Source: Paenibacillus pasadenensis DSM 19293 (GTDB lineage Bacteria; Bacillota; Bacilli; Paenibacillales; Paenibacillaceae). From it: a DNA stretch of 32,800 nt. Below are positions 1 to 6,042 of the stretch, one piece after another. Both the position numbers and the translations under genes were made by a program. The notes beneath the pieces are model-generated. The model had not been told where the DNA came from. It did not search any database and was given only the letters and a program-made list of their open reading frames with translations. How positions within the stretch are numbered: the stretch's first letter is position 1; each line of letters begins with the position of its first letter. Where the stretch lies: positions 1 to 32,800 of the forward strand of contig NZ_AULW01000066.1 in the NCBI RefSeq assembly GCF_000422485.1. Reading direction: 5' to 3'.

Positions 1-436
1 CCTGGAGGCCACCCCGAAGGGGCCCGGCCTTTGCAGCGAAGAGTGGCATGCTAAGTTTGGAGCGTAAGGAAACCACGCCCCAGGAAGAAGCACTCCGGCC
101 GCTGCCGGCAGGATGGCCTTCTCAATTCAATTCCTTAGCGGAGCAAAGGGACGCGATAGCGGACCGGAGCGCAGCGAAAAATCAAGGGATTTGCGGCAGC
201 AAATCGCCTCCTTTCTTCCGGATCGACTCTCTCGAGGCATAACCGATGCCGGCGAGCGCCCTGGATAGGGATAGGGAAAGCACGGACGTGCCCGATCGAA
301 GCAGGCTTTCTGGCCGTCTTCTGCCCATGAAGTAACCGAGGAAGGGGAAGGCTGCGCCGGCGAATCCCCCGCAGGCGTTATCGAAAGGAGGAGGCTGCTG
401 GCATGCCCTCACGCCTGCCGCAGCTCGTCCCTGATA
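1..436. other. non-coding stretch, no gene supported
   Basis: I see no gene I can defend here. The open frames present lack convincing ribosome binding sites, overlap each other on both strands, and the longest minus-strand one would begin inside the terminator at 454-484. The stretch is GC-rich with short GC palindromes such as CTGCCGGCAG and a CCCC-GAA-GGGG hairpin near the left edge. It may be the decayed tail of a neighbouring gene or a dispersed repeat. Confidence 0.5.
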
Positions 437-448
437 TAACACATGTAA
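437..448. promoter_or_regulatory. degenerate copy of the TAACACGTGTTA palindrome
   Basis: TAACACATGTAA differs from the repeated plasmid palindrome at two positions. It lies just beyond the T-side of the terminator for the 494-1467 genes, the same placement as the copies at 5458 and 9264. See the finding on the boundary motif. Confidence 0.45.
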
Positions 449-453
449 TAACA

Positions 454-484
454 AAAAGGCTTGGTCCAGTGGACCAAGCCTTTT
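454..484 (-). terminator. intrinsic terminator after the 494-1467 genes
   Basis: A perfect hairpin with 10-bp GC-rich core arms GGCTTGGTCC and GGACCAAGCC around a 3-nt AGT loop, extended by AAAA/TTTT to 14 bp. Read on the minus strand it follows the stop codon at 494 by ten bases and ends in a T-run. The symmetry means it may also work on the plus strand. Confidence 0.9.
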
Positions 485-493
485 CTATCGCCA

Positions 494-850
494 TCAGACG
501 GCCTTCGCTAGAATTTTGTTTAGCATTTTTTCATACACCTCTGCACGAGTCCAAGCCCCCTCAATATGCCTGTTTTGGACGTCTGCGGTAAGCTTTTTCC
601 CTCCCCAGTCTTGTTTGTTATTCTGTTTCGCTCGATTAGCCAGATCGCGATTGGCCTGAGCTTGCCGTCCGCATTCTTCCATCAATTCGTCAAGCAGAGA
701 CAAACGCCGCTTGATTTCAGCCTCAATCATATTGACTTGTGCCTGTCTGGTGCGCGAACCTGTCACCACGAGGTAGGCGTATGCGTTGGATAGCTGCTCA
801 AGCAGCTCATCTATTGGAGCTGTCCGCGCCTGTTTTTTTCCAAATGCCAT
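494..850 (-). CDS. hypothetical protein, 118 aa, helical
   Basis: I do not recognise this protein. It is charged and mostly predicted helical, with long Glu/Lys/Arg/Ala-rich stretches between about residues 10 and 75 that could form a coiled coil. No signal peptide or membrane segment is visible. The ATG start is supported by an AGGGGG ribosome binding site nine bases upstream. It is the last gene of a three-gene minus-strand set (1467 to 494) closed by a perfect intrinsic terminator. That position in an accessory region suggests a plasmid-specific role, but nothing indicates its function. Reality as a gene is well supported by the start signal and the following terminator. Confidence 0.75.
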   Translation of the reverse strand: MAFGKKQARTAPIDELLEQLSNAYAYLVVTGSRTRQAQVNMIEAEIKRRLSLLDELMEECGRQAQANRDLANRAKQNNKQDWGGKKLTADVQNRHIEGAWTRAEVYEKMLNKILAKAV

Positions 851-877
851 ATCGTGTCGCCCCCTGTTATGTATCTT

Positions 878-1267
878 TCAGTCGAGATTCAGGATAGAGC
901 GCCCCCGACGAATTTCCAGCGCTTGAACAAAAGTCCGGTAGAGTTCGTCCCCTGCATTCGAGAGAAATCCGACAAGATCAAATTCCCAATAATTTCCGGT
1001 ATACATCTCGGCAGCTGCTCTTCCGATCTGGAGGTAGCTGCTGGAGAGCGTCCCTGCAACGCGGCTCAGCTCGTGCTTCTCCAAATCCTCATTCCACTTC
1101 CAGAACCAGGACAAGGGACCTTCCAGCCCATCCCAGTTCACTTTATAGAAAATTTCGGGCAAGGCCGAGATATATGCCGCAACCAGGTATTCCTCGTTCC
1201 TGTCAATGCCAAAGCGCTGGCGAAGCGCCTCATAATTTTGTTCGTGAGTCGCGTTTGTAAAGTACAT
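878..1267 (-). CDS. hypothetical protein, 129 aa, possibly DUF6075-like
   Basis: The N-terminus (MYFTNATHEQNYEALRQRF) followed by an acidic, aromatic-rich body reminds me of the small DUF6075 family found in Firmicutes and their phages, known from sequence only. That match is from memory and is tentative. No catalytic motif, membrane segment or zinc site is visible. The start is secure: AGGAGG lies six bases before the ATG. It sits between a small membrane protein gene (1282-1467) and the unknown gene at 494-850, all on the minus strand and apparently in one transcript from the promoter at 1498-1526. Confidence 0.7.
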   Translation of the reverse strand: MYFTNATHEQNYEALRQRFGIDRNEEYLVAAYISALPEIFYKVNWDGLEGPLSWFWKWNEDLEKHELSRVAGTLSSSYLQIGRAAAEMYTGNYWEFDLVGFLSNAGDELYRTFVQALEIRRGRSILNLD

Positions 1268-1281
1268 TTTTATTCCTCCTC

Positions 1282-1467
1282 TTATCGCTTGCGTCTATTG
1301 CTGTTGAGTGCTGGATTAATCCAAATTCGTACAGGGGAGAGCTCACGTTCACCGTTCGGCGTTTCCTCTCGCTTCCCCTCCAGCTTATAAAGAACGAGAA
1401 GCGTAAGCGCCGCCAAGCCTAGCATGGTGTATCCAATTGCTCGCATCGTTGTAACGTCCAAGTACAT
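1282..1467 (-). CDS. small single-pass membrane protein, 61 aa
   Basis: The protein has one hydrophobic segment at about residues 10-26 (IGYTMLGLAALTLLVLY) followed by a basic, charged tail of about 35 residues. The frame is open from an ATG at 1473, but AAGGGGG at 1476-1482 is only two bases from that codon and eight from the ATG at 1467, so I start at 1467. It is the first gene behind the promoter at 1498-1526 and therefore under the 7-2-7 operator that overlaps the -35 box. Function is unknown; a small membrane anchor or stress peptide are both possible. Confidence 0.6.
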   Translation of the reverse strand: MYLDVTTMRAIGYTMLGLAALTLLVLYKLEGKREETPNGERELSPVRIWINPALNSNRRKR

Positions 1468-1497
1468 GACCATAACCCCCTTGATTGCTATAGTCTC

Positions 1498-1526
1498 ATT
1501 GTACCCGAAAAAATAAATATTGTAAA
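1498..1526 (-). promoter_or_regulatory. sigma-A-type promoter for 1467-494 genes
   Basis: On the minus strand TTTACA (1521-1526) and TACAAT (1498-1503) are separated by exactly 17 bases, each one base off consensus. The transcript would start near 1491, about 25 bases before the ATG at 1467. The -35 box is embedded in the operator at 1523-1538. Confidence 0.7.
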
Positions 1527-1538
1527 CTTAAAAGTTTA
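1523..1538. promoter_or_regulatory. operator, 7-2-7 inverted repeat (copy 1)
   Basis: TAAACTT-AA-AAGTTTA is a perfect inverted repeat. It overlaps the -35 box of the minus-strand promoter and also the stop codon of the helicase gene (1536-1538). A sister site, TAAACCT-AA-AGGTTTA, lies at 4653-4668 in the same place relative to a second minus-strand promoter. The pair implies one shared regulator, perhaps the HTH protein at 4151-4600. Confidence 0.7.
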
Positions 1539-3602
1539 TTTTATTAACATTTCCTCGGATGCTTCTTGGACGTAAGGCCGAATGGCATCAATGCGCTTAC
1601 TGACCGGGGCCGCCGGTAGTGACGCCAAAATCTGCTTCCCAAATCCGCTCGCCAATACGCGGCTATCCAAGATAATACAGGCTCCTCGATCCGTCACCGT
1701 GCGGATCAGCCGGCCGAAGCCCTGCTTGATTCGCAGTATCGTATTGGGCAGCATGTACTCCGCGAAATCATCCCCTCCCCGATCTCGGATGCGTTGGCAT
1801 CGCGCCTTTACGATCGGCTCGCTCGGGACAAAGAACGGCAGCTTGACGATGATGACGCAGACCAAGTCCCCTCCAGGAACATCGACCCCTTCCCAAAAGC
1901 TTTCTGCGCCGAACAGCACCCCTCGTTCACTCGCTTTGAAGTTTTTCAGCAGCACTTCGCGGCTCGTCTGCTTGCTATGCAGAAAGGGAGCCAGCTGGCG
2001 CTCCTGCATCCACGGCAGCAGCTCGTCATGCATGCGCGTCATCTGCGCATAGCTGGTAAACAGGATAAACGTCCGCCCTTGCGTGATCTCCAGCGCTTGC
2101 TTGATGGCACCGATAGCGTAGGGTTCGAACAGCTCCGATTTTTTCGGCGACACCGCGTTGCCTGGAACGACGAGAAGCGATTGGTTCGGGTAGTCGAAAG
2201 GCGAGTCCACTTGAAACGCCTCGTAATCAGACATCCCTAGACGAGTCGCCATATAATCAAACGTTCCCGACGTGGACAGCGTGGCCGACGTGAGAATGAC
2301 CGTCTTGGTTGCAAACAGCGTCTTCTCGAGCACCGTAGACGCCTGTATCGGCGCTCCGCTCAAGTGGAGACGGTACGCGGCCTCAAACTCCGGCAGCAGC
2401 TCAGAGGACGTCCTAGCGGCTCTCAGTTCGATCCAATTCGCCCATCGCTCTGCATCCTCATTGAAAAGCAAATGGCTGAAATCATCTCGAAGTCGCGCGA
2501 TGCTCTCACACATGTTTTCAATGCCGCGCTCCACCGGCTTGTCCCAATCACGCTGCTCCTGAATAAGCTCCATTTGGTCAAGGAATCCCTGGAGCACTCT
2601 TGTCATCGGATTGGAATCCAACAGCTTAGCTTGCAGCAGCTCGGAGCTGCTTTGAAGCTGAATCATTCGATCCGCAAGTTGCTGGAACATTCCCGTCGCC
2701 ACTCGTACACCGGCTGTCCGCAGCTGCCGAATCGTCGTCTCGTATTCCTCTCCGACCTCCGGATCGTCAAGCACTTTCCCCGACCAAGCGGACTGCTTTA
2801 GCAGCACGCGGTCAAACAGCTGCTCGACCACCTTGACCGATGCCTGCTTCTTGAAGAAGTTGGAGAAGACATCTTCAATCCGATGTCCCTCGTCAAAAAT
2901 GACGGCGTCGTAGTCTGGAAACAGGCCGTACATGCCGCGTTCCCGCATGTTGAAATCAGCAAAGAACAGTGCATGGTTAGAGACGATGACGTCCGCTGCT
3001 TTCAGCCGCGCTCGAGCCTGCTGGATGAAGCAGTTATCGTAGTGCGGGCTTTGATCGCCCAGACAATCATTGCTGTCTCCGTTGATGTCATCCCAAAATG
3101 GCGCATCTTCCTCCAGCTCGCTCCGATCTCCGACCGCGAGGTCATCGACCCGAAGGGATAGGGAAGCCAGTCCTTCGAAATGGTCGCTTCCGGTCGCTTG
3201 ATGAAAACTGAGCGCTTCGTGCAGCCTGCGCTTGCATATGTAATGGCTCCGACCCTTAGCCAACTCGTAGTTGAACGAGAGCCCGAGCCGGTCCAAGATT
3301 CGCCTGACGAGAGGCAAGTCTTTGTAGACAAGCTGATTTTGGAGCGTGACGGTAAACGTGCTGAGGACGATCTTCTTCTCATATACCGCCGCCCAAAGTG
3401 CTGCTGCGACAGCGTACCCAAGCGATTTACCCGTACCCGTCCCTGCTTCGAGCAAGCCATGACGACCGTCCAGCAAGCACCGGCACACAGCCTCAGCCAT
3501 CCGAATTTGCGGATCTCGGGGCTGGTAGTTCGGAAAGAACTCGGACATGGTTCCGCCATCGGCGAAAATCCGATCCACATAATGCTCCAGCTTGGACGTC
3601 AT
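1536..3602 (-). CDS. DinG/XPD-family DNA helicase with a degenerate Fe-S motif
   Basis: This is a superfamily 2 helicase of the DinG/YoaA/XPD group, expected to unwind DNA 5' to 3' using ATP. Visible motifs are Walker A AGTGTGKS (residues 53-60), the DEGH box (237-240), STFTVTLQNQ (motif Ia region, from about 81) and motif VI GFGRLIRTVTDRG near the C-terminus. The usual iron-sulphur ligands are four Cys. Here C123, C180 and C191 are present, but the third ligand of the C-x-G-x2-C-x5-C pattern is Ser185, so the cluster may be lost or unusual. The 688-residue length is normal for the family. The start overlaps the upstream gene by four bases (ATGA), so the two are translationally coupled. Plasmid helicases of this family also occur as Csf4 (CasDinG) in type IV CRISPR, but no other cas gene is visible here. 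Confidence 0.9.
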   Translation of the reverse strand: MTSKLEHYVDRIFADGGTMSEFFPNYQPRDPQIRMAEAVCRCLLDGRHGLLEAGTGTGKSLGYAVAAALWAAVYEKKIVLSTFTVTLQNQLVYKDLPLVRRILDRLGLSFNYELAKGRSHYICKRRLHEALSFHQATGSDHFEGLASLSLRVDDLAVGDRSELEEDAPFWDDINGDSNDCLGDQSPHYDNCFIQQARARLKAADVIVSNHALFFADFNMRERGMYGLFPDYDAVIFDEGHRIEDVFSNFFKKQASVKVVEQLFDRVLLKQSAWSGKVLDDPEVGEEYETTIRQLRTAGVRVATGMFQQLADRMIQLQSSSELLQAKLLDSNPMTRVLQGFLDQMELIQEQRDWDKPVERGIENMCESIARLRDDFSHLLFNEDAERWANWIELRAARTSSELLPEFEAAYRLHLSGAPIQASTVLEKTLFATKTVILTSATLSTSGTFDYMATRLGMSDYEAFQVDSPFDYPNQSLLVVPGNAVSPKKSELFEPYAIGAIKQALEITQGRTFILFTSYAQMTRMHDELLPWMQERQLAPFLHSKQTSREVLLKNFKASERGVLFGAESFWEGVDVPGGDLVCVIIVKLPFFVPSEPIVKARCQRIRDRGGDDFAEYMLPNTILRIKQGFGRLIRTVTDRGACIILDSRVLASGFGKQILASLPAAPVSKRIDAIRPYVQEASEEMLIK

Positions 3603-4147
3603 GCATCCTCCCGAGGCGCTGAGAATCCGCCGAATTTGTCTGCGACATACGAGACGACCTGTTCGTCAATGACCATGTCATGTTTTCGGAAATCCGTCAG
3701 GTAGTGGACAGCTTCGGACCGTTTTTCTGGATTTAAGATATATAAGTCGTGTGAGCCAAGCTCGATTTTTTCTTTGCGGTACAGTCGTTTGTACCCGTCT
3801 TGAATCAAGCCTGTAATAAGCGCCGGCCGTGACGATCGCCGATTACCGGCATGGGCTTTGTACCAGTCCACACACTGACCCAGCATGTCGATTACCGTTT
3901 CATCGACGAGTACATTCAGCGACTCTTTTGGTCCCTTTTGATTGGTGACCAAATCAGGGAGATTCCGCTCAACTGGAATCGAGCCATACAAGCGTGCGTG
4001 TTCTTCCTTGACCCACTTTGCAATGAGCCACGTTCGGGTAATTTCTTTTTCCCCTTCAACATCGTCCTTTTTATGCCAAGCGACGCACCGGTCAAGCATC
4101 TCTATGACCGTTACATCGATAGCCACATGAATAATTTTTTTAGCCAA
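3599..4147 (-). CDS. tandem ribbon-helix-helix-like protein, 182 aa
   Basis: The protein contains an internal duplication. Residues about 4-54 and 76-123 both begin with a hydrophobic strand followed by TVIEMLDRCVAWHKK in the first copy and TVIDMLGQCVDWYKA in the second, and end with KEEHARLYG or QDGYKRLYR. A short strand followed by two helices is the layout of ribbon-helix-helix DNA-binding domains, so the protein may carry a built-in RHH dimer; this is inference. The C-terminal 55 residues are unassigned. It lies three bases downstream of the zinc/HTH gene and overlaps the helicase gene by four bases, so the three are one operon. A DNA-binding partner or regulator of the helicase is plausible. 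Confidence 0.75.
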   Translation of the reverse strand: MAKKIIHVAIDVTVIEMLDRCVAWHKKDDVEGEKEITRTWLIAKWVKEEHARLYGSIPVERNLPDLVTNQKGPKESLNVLVDETVIDMLGQCVDWYKAHAGNRRSSRPALITGLIQDGYKRLYRKEKIELGSHDLYILNPEKRSEAVHYLTDFRKHDMVIDEQVVSYVADKFGGFSAPREDA

Positions 4148-4150
4148 ACC

Positions 4151-4600
4151 CTATTCCTCCCCGAACTTAGAACCGATGTAGTTCTTTCCGTCCCGGTGCT
4201 CGATGTTGTAATACTCCATCATTTGTCCTGGTCCGAGATTAAGCACTTTTCCGATTGCGTACAATGTTCGTTGAGTCAGTGCTTGAGGGAAAGAGATTCT
4301 TTTGTGAAAATTCTGCGGAGACATATCCATCGCTTCGGCAATGCGGTTCTTGTAGATGCCTCGGCGGGAGATGAACTCGTCAATTTTGCTGTCAATTCCA
4401 CCTTGCTCAAAAATCCGCCGTTTGGACTTTAACGACTCCTCCCCCTGCTTCGTCAGCGCCGTGTGACCACATTTCTCGCACCTCTCCATAAGCAGCTGCT
4501 CCACGACACAGGGGCAGTGATATTCGTCAACCTCAATATCTAATGAACCCCATATTAGGCTCTCCGTTGTTCCTTGGCAGTTAGGGCAGACATAAGCCAT
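4151..4600 (-). CDS. zinc-ribbon plus helix-turn-helix regulator
   Basis: The N-terminal third carries three Cys pairs: CPNC (5/8), CPC (29/31) and CEKCGH (41/44). This is typical of a zinc ribbon. Residues about 70-125 hold a helix-turn-helix, with KNRIAEAMDMSPQNFHKRIS reading as the two DNA-binding helices. The order resembles MqsA/YgiT-type antitoxin-regulators, but no toxin gene is adjacent, so I call it a transcription regulator only. It is the first gene of the 4600-1536 operon. The inverted repeat 4653-4668 upstream of it is matched by a sister repeat at 1523-1538, so autoregulation through this operator is a reasonable inference. The divergent neighbour encodes an AbrB-type protein, the other candidate regulator. 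Confidence 0.8.
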   Translation of the reverse strand: MAYVCPNCQGTTESLIWGSLDIEVDEYHCPCVVEQLLMERCEKCGHTALTKQGEESLKSKRRIFEQGGIDSKIDEFISRRGIYKNRIAEAMDMSPQNFHKRISFPQALTQRTLYAIGKVLNLGPGQMMEYYNIEHRDGKNYIGSKFGEE

Positions 4601-4627
4601 TCAAAGCACCTCCAATAATGTATCTCC

Positions 4628-4656
4628 AGCATACACAAAACAGTCACTATAGTAAA
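4628..4656 (-). promoter_or_regulatory. probable promoter for 4600-1536 operon
   Basis: On the minus strand TTTACT (4651-4656) and TATGCT (4628-4633) are separated by 17 bases. The boxes are weaker than those at 1498-1526, but the geometry relative to the overlapping operator is identical, which is the main support. Confidence 0.5.
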
Positions 4657-4668
4657 CCTAAAGGTTTA
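4653..4668. promoter_or_regulatory. operator, 7-2-7 inverted repeat (copy 2)
   Basis: TAAACCT-AA-AGGTTTA is a perfect inverted repeat sharing all but two (compensating) bases with the site at 1523-1538. Its right edge also touches a plus-strand TATAAT (4667-4672) that could be the -10 box for the AbrB-type gene, so one site may control both divergent transcripts. Confidence 0.65.
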
Positions 4669-4711
4669 TAATTGCCGTTCTATATTATTCTTATTTCGAG
4701 GGTTGTGATAA

Positions 4712-4756
4712 CCTTTACTTTCCTTTACTATGGAAGTCGGTAAAGAAAAGTAAAGG
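4712..4756 (+). promoter_or_regulatory. 17-bp inverted repeat covering the RBS of the AbrB-type gene
   Basis: CCTTTACTTTCCTTTAC (4712-4728) and GTAAAGAAAAGTAAAGG (4740-4756) are complementary at 16 of 17 positions around an 11-nt loop. The right arm overlaps the AAAGGAG ribosome binding site of the gene at 4768. In RNA the hairpin would hide that site; in DNA it may be an autoregulatory operator. Each arm is itself a tandem CTTTAC repeat. Confidence 0.65.
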
Positions 4757-4767
4757 AGTGGATTGAG

Positions 4768-5460
4768 ATGGCTAAAGTATCGACAAAGGGACAAATAACC
4801 TTCCCTTCACGATGGATGAAATTAATGAACATCTTGCCGGGCGATCAGCTCTTTTTCCACATTCAGAACGCAGATCAAAGCGTTCGCATGAGCACAGATC
4901 GCGGGCACAGTGATTTGATAGCTAAGCTGTCATCGACCAACGTCATAACGGTTCCTTCCCGCATTCGGAAATGGCTTGATATTAAACCAGGAGATGACTT
5001 GGAATTTAGCTACGATGAGAACCAAGATGTCGTATACTTCAAGAAACGTCAAACATTGCTGTCGTGTCCGATATGTTGCGAACGGGGCCTTATTGGCGAG
5101 CAGCCGTGCTTTGTATGTCAGGAGACAGGGATAATTGAACAAGAGCATTGGAAGAAGGAGCTGACTCGACTTATAATGAAATGCGGTCATTATGACATTT
5201 CAATTTCAATATTGGGTCAAGATCCATTAGAAATTCTTACAAATAACGCACCAACAAAGTTGTTCCTCCCAAGAATTCTTCTCACAAGCCCTCATTACTC
5301 CACTTCAACGCTAGCAATCGTCCAGGATTATTATCAGGGGAAAATCATACGAGAGGCATTTGTAAACGGCACTATTGATGCGAGAATTCATAAATCCGAA
5401 GTCATGTCCATGCTGCTGACGGTCGAGGAAAAGAATAGTCTTGAAGCGTGGCTCAATTAA
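4768..5460 (+). CDS. double AbrB-type protein with CxxC zinc knuckle
   Basis: Residues 1-45 and 52-93 are two AbrB/SpoVT-type swapped-hairpin domains: KVSTKGQITFPSRW then LPGDQL, and STNVITVPSRIRKWL then KPGDDL. Such domains bind DNA as dimers; a tandem pair could form one unit within a single chain. Residues 100-117 form CPICC...GLIGEQPCFVC, resembling one zinc knuckle of DnaJ. The last 110 residues are mostly helical and unassigned. The ATG follows AAAGGAG by ten bases, within the inverted repeat 4712-4756. The gene is divergent from the helicase operon and its stop codon overlaps a copy of the TAACACGTGTTA palindrome. I infer a transition-state-type regulator, possibly of plasmid genes. 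Confidence 0.85.
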   Translation: MAKVSTKGQITFPSRWMKLMNILPGDQLFFHIQNADQSVRMSTDRGHSDLIAKLSSTNVITVPSRIRKWLDIKPGDDLEFSYDENQDVVYFKKRQTLLSCPICCERGLIGEQPCFVCQETGIIEQEHWKKELTRLIMKCGHYDISISILGQDPLEILTNNAPTKLFLPRILLTSPHYSTSTLAIVQDYYQGKIIREAFVNGTIDARIHKSEVMSMLLTVEEKNSLEAWLN

Positions 5461-5469
5461 CACGTGTTA
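5458..5469. promoter_or_regulatory. TAACACGTGTTA palindrome (perfect copy)
   Basis: This perfect 12-bp palindrome overlaps the stop codon of the AbrB-type gene and directly abuts the A-tract of the minus-strand terminator 5471-5496, between two convergent genes. Confidence 0.85.
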
Positions 5470-5470
5470 T

Positions 5471-5496
5471 AAAAAAAAGCCGCCTACTTGGGCGGC
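5471..5496 (-). terminator. intrinsic terminator of the HTH gene 5509-5838
   Basis: Stem GCCGCC/GGCGGC with a TACTTG loop. On the minus strand it is followed by eight T residues. It lies 12 bases past the stop codon at 5509. Confidence 0.88.
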
Positions 5497-5508
5497 AGCG
5501 AGCTTAAA

Positions 5509-5838
5509 TCATCCAAGCTGGCGAAGCTTAATAATTTCACAGACGGATTCATAACTCCACCAGCCGCGTCCACTTGCAAGATGGCCATCAAACGGGGGGA
5601 GCTTATCCTGGCGCTGCAATTTTCCGACGTATTCGCGGGAAACGCCAAGTGCTGTAGCAAGGTCGGACTGCCCGAACCGCTCCTTGCCTATAGACCATAC
5701 CGGGCGTTCAATTTCACCGGGACCGTAGGCTTTACCAGACGGAGAGACGAGTACAGGCTCGCCGGATCTACTCGCGGAATGATTGGTTGTGAGGCTCCAG
5801 CCTTGCCATGAGCCGGATCCGGTCCAAATGCTGGGCAT
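5509..5838 (-). CDS. helix-turn-helix protein, 109 aa (excisionase/AlpA-like)
   Basis: Residues 54-75 read as a winged-helix-type HTH: FGQSDLATALGVSREYVGKL, followed by PPFDG and a conserved-looking WW-SYESV segment. This layout is common in MerR-like and AlpA/excisionase-like DNA-binding proteins that select a site through one helix and a short wing. The first 50 residues are low-complexity and Ser/Gly/Pro-rich, probably disordered. AAGGGGG lies ten bases before the ATG. The gene is closed by its own terminator and diverges from the solitary CRISPR-like repeat at 5884. Its target is unknown; with the adjacent divergent promoter it could regulate that RNA. Confidence 0.7.
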   Translation of the reverse strand: MPSIWTGSGSWQGWSLTTNHSASRSGEPVLVSPSGKAYGPGEIERPVWSIGKERFGQSDLATALGVSREYVGKLQRQDKLPPFDGHLASGRGWWSYESVCEIIKLRQLG

Positions 5839-5842
5839 TCTA

Positions 5843-5871
5843 TTGTATCCCCCTTACATCTATGATATATT
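5843..5871 (+). promoter_or_regulatory. putative promoter upstream of the solitary CRISPR-like repeat
   Basis: TTGTAT (5843-5848) and TATATT (5866-5871) are separated by 17 bases. The -10 box is one base off consensus; the -35 box keeps TTG only. Transcription would begin near 5878, about six bases before the repeat. Confidence 0.5.
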
Positions 5872-5883
5872 CTTGGTGCAAGT

Positions 5884-5915
5884 ATTCGCCCGTTGCATCG
5901 GGCGTGGATTGAAAC
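5884..5915 (+). CRISPR. solitary CRISPR-like repeat, 32 bp
   Basis: Thirty-two bases end in GGGCGTGGATTGAAAC, the classic tail of type I-C repeats (GTGGATTGAAAC/T). The 5' part forms the expected hairpin, stem CGCCCG/CGGGCG with a 6-nt TTGCAT loop, leaving the 11-nt handle TGGATTGAAAC. No second intact copy occurs in the window and no cas gene is visible, so this is a lone repeat and not a normal array. Confidence 0.6.
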
Positions 5916-6016
5916 AAAGTCTCTTTACAAAAGCGCTGTGACCTCGGCCACTATTTGCCGCAAGCATCATGCGCATGGTGTGCGGCATGGATTGGGCCGA
6001 GGGTTGTACAGCAAGG

Positions 6017-6042
6017 GAGTCGGGCTTATGCTCGGCTCTTTT
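6017..6042 (+). terminator. plus-strand terminator after the CRISPR-like RNA
   Basis: GAGTCGGGC-TTAT-GCTCGGCTC pairs over nine positions with two G-U wobbles and is followed by TTTTAATTT. The run of T is only on the plus strand, so it serves plus-strand transcription, where the only candidate transcript is the CRISPR-like unit. Its last bases overlap the end of the beta-helix gene. Confidence 0.6.

Larger units (their letters stand above)
5878..6042 (+). ncRNA. putative small RNA carrying one CRISPR-like repeat
   Basis: The promoter-like boxes at 5843-5871 and the terminator-like hairpin at 6017-6042 bracket about 165 bases that contain no supported gene but start with a complete CRISPR-type repeat. 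A second foldable element (stem GCCGCA/TGCGGC enclosing a near-perfect hairpin) lies at 5956-5985. The unit would give an RNA with one repeat and one long non-repeat segment. It could be a one-repeat mini-array, or a repeat-mimic RNA of the kind described for phages (RNA anti-CRISPRs). Expression is not shown by the sequence. Confidence 0.45.

Noticed and set aside
182-454. 90-codon minus-strand frame in the left edge region
   Set aside because: It would start with TTG inside the terminator hairpin and has no ribosome binding site.
4151-4600. MqsRA-type toxin-antitoxin pair
   Set aside because: The zinc/HTH protein looks like an MqsA-type antitoxin, but its neighbours are an RHH-like protein and a helicase, and no small toxin gene is adjacent.
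1536-5915. Type IV CRISPR system (DinG-like helicase plus nearby repeat)
   Set aside because: No Cas7-, Cas5-, Cas6- or Csf1-like gene is seen, and the helicase is in an operon with regulators. The proximity of a lone repeat is not enough.
5967-5998. Second, degenerate CRISPR repeat ending CATGGATTGGGCC
   Set aside because: Only 17 of 32 positions agree with the first repeat, and the interval would be 51 bases, too long for a type I-C spacer. It is better explained as part of a separate hairpin.
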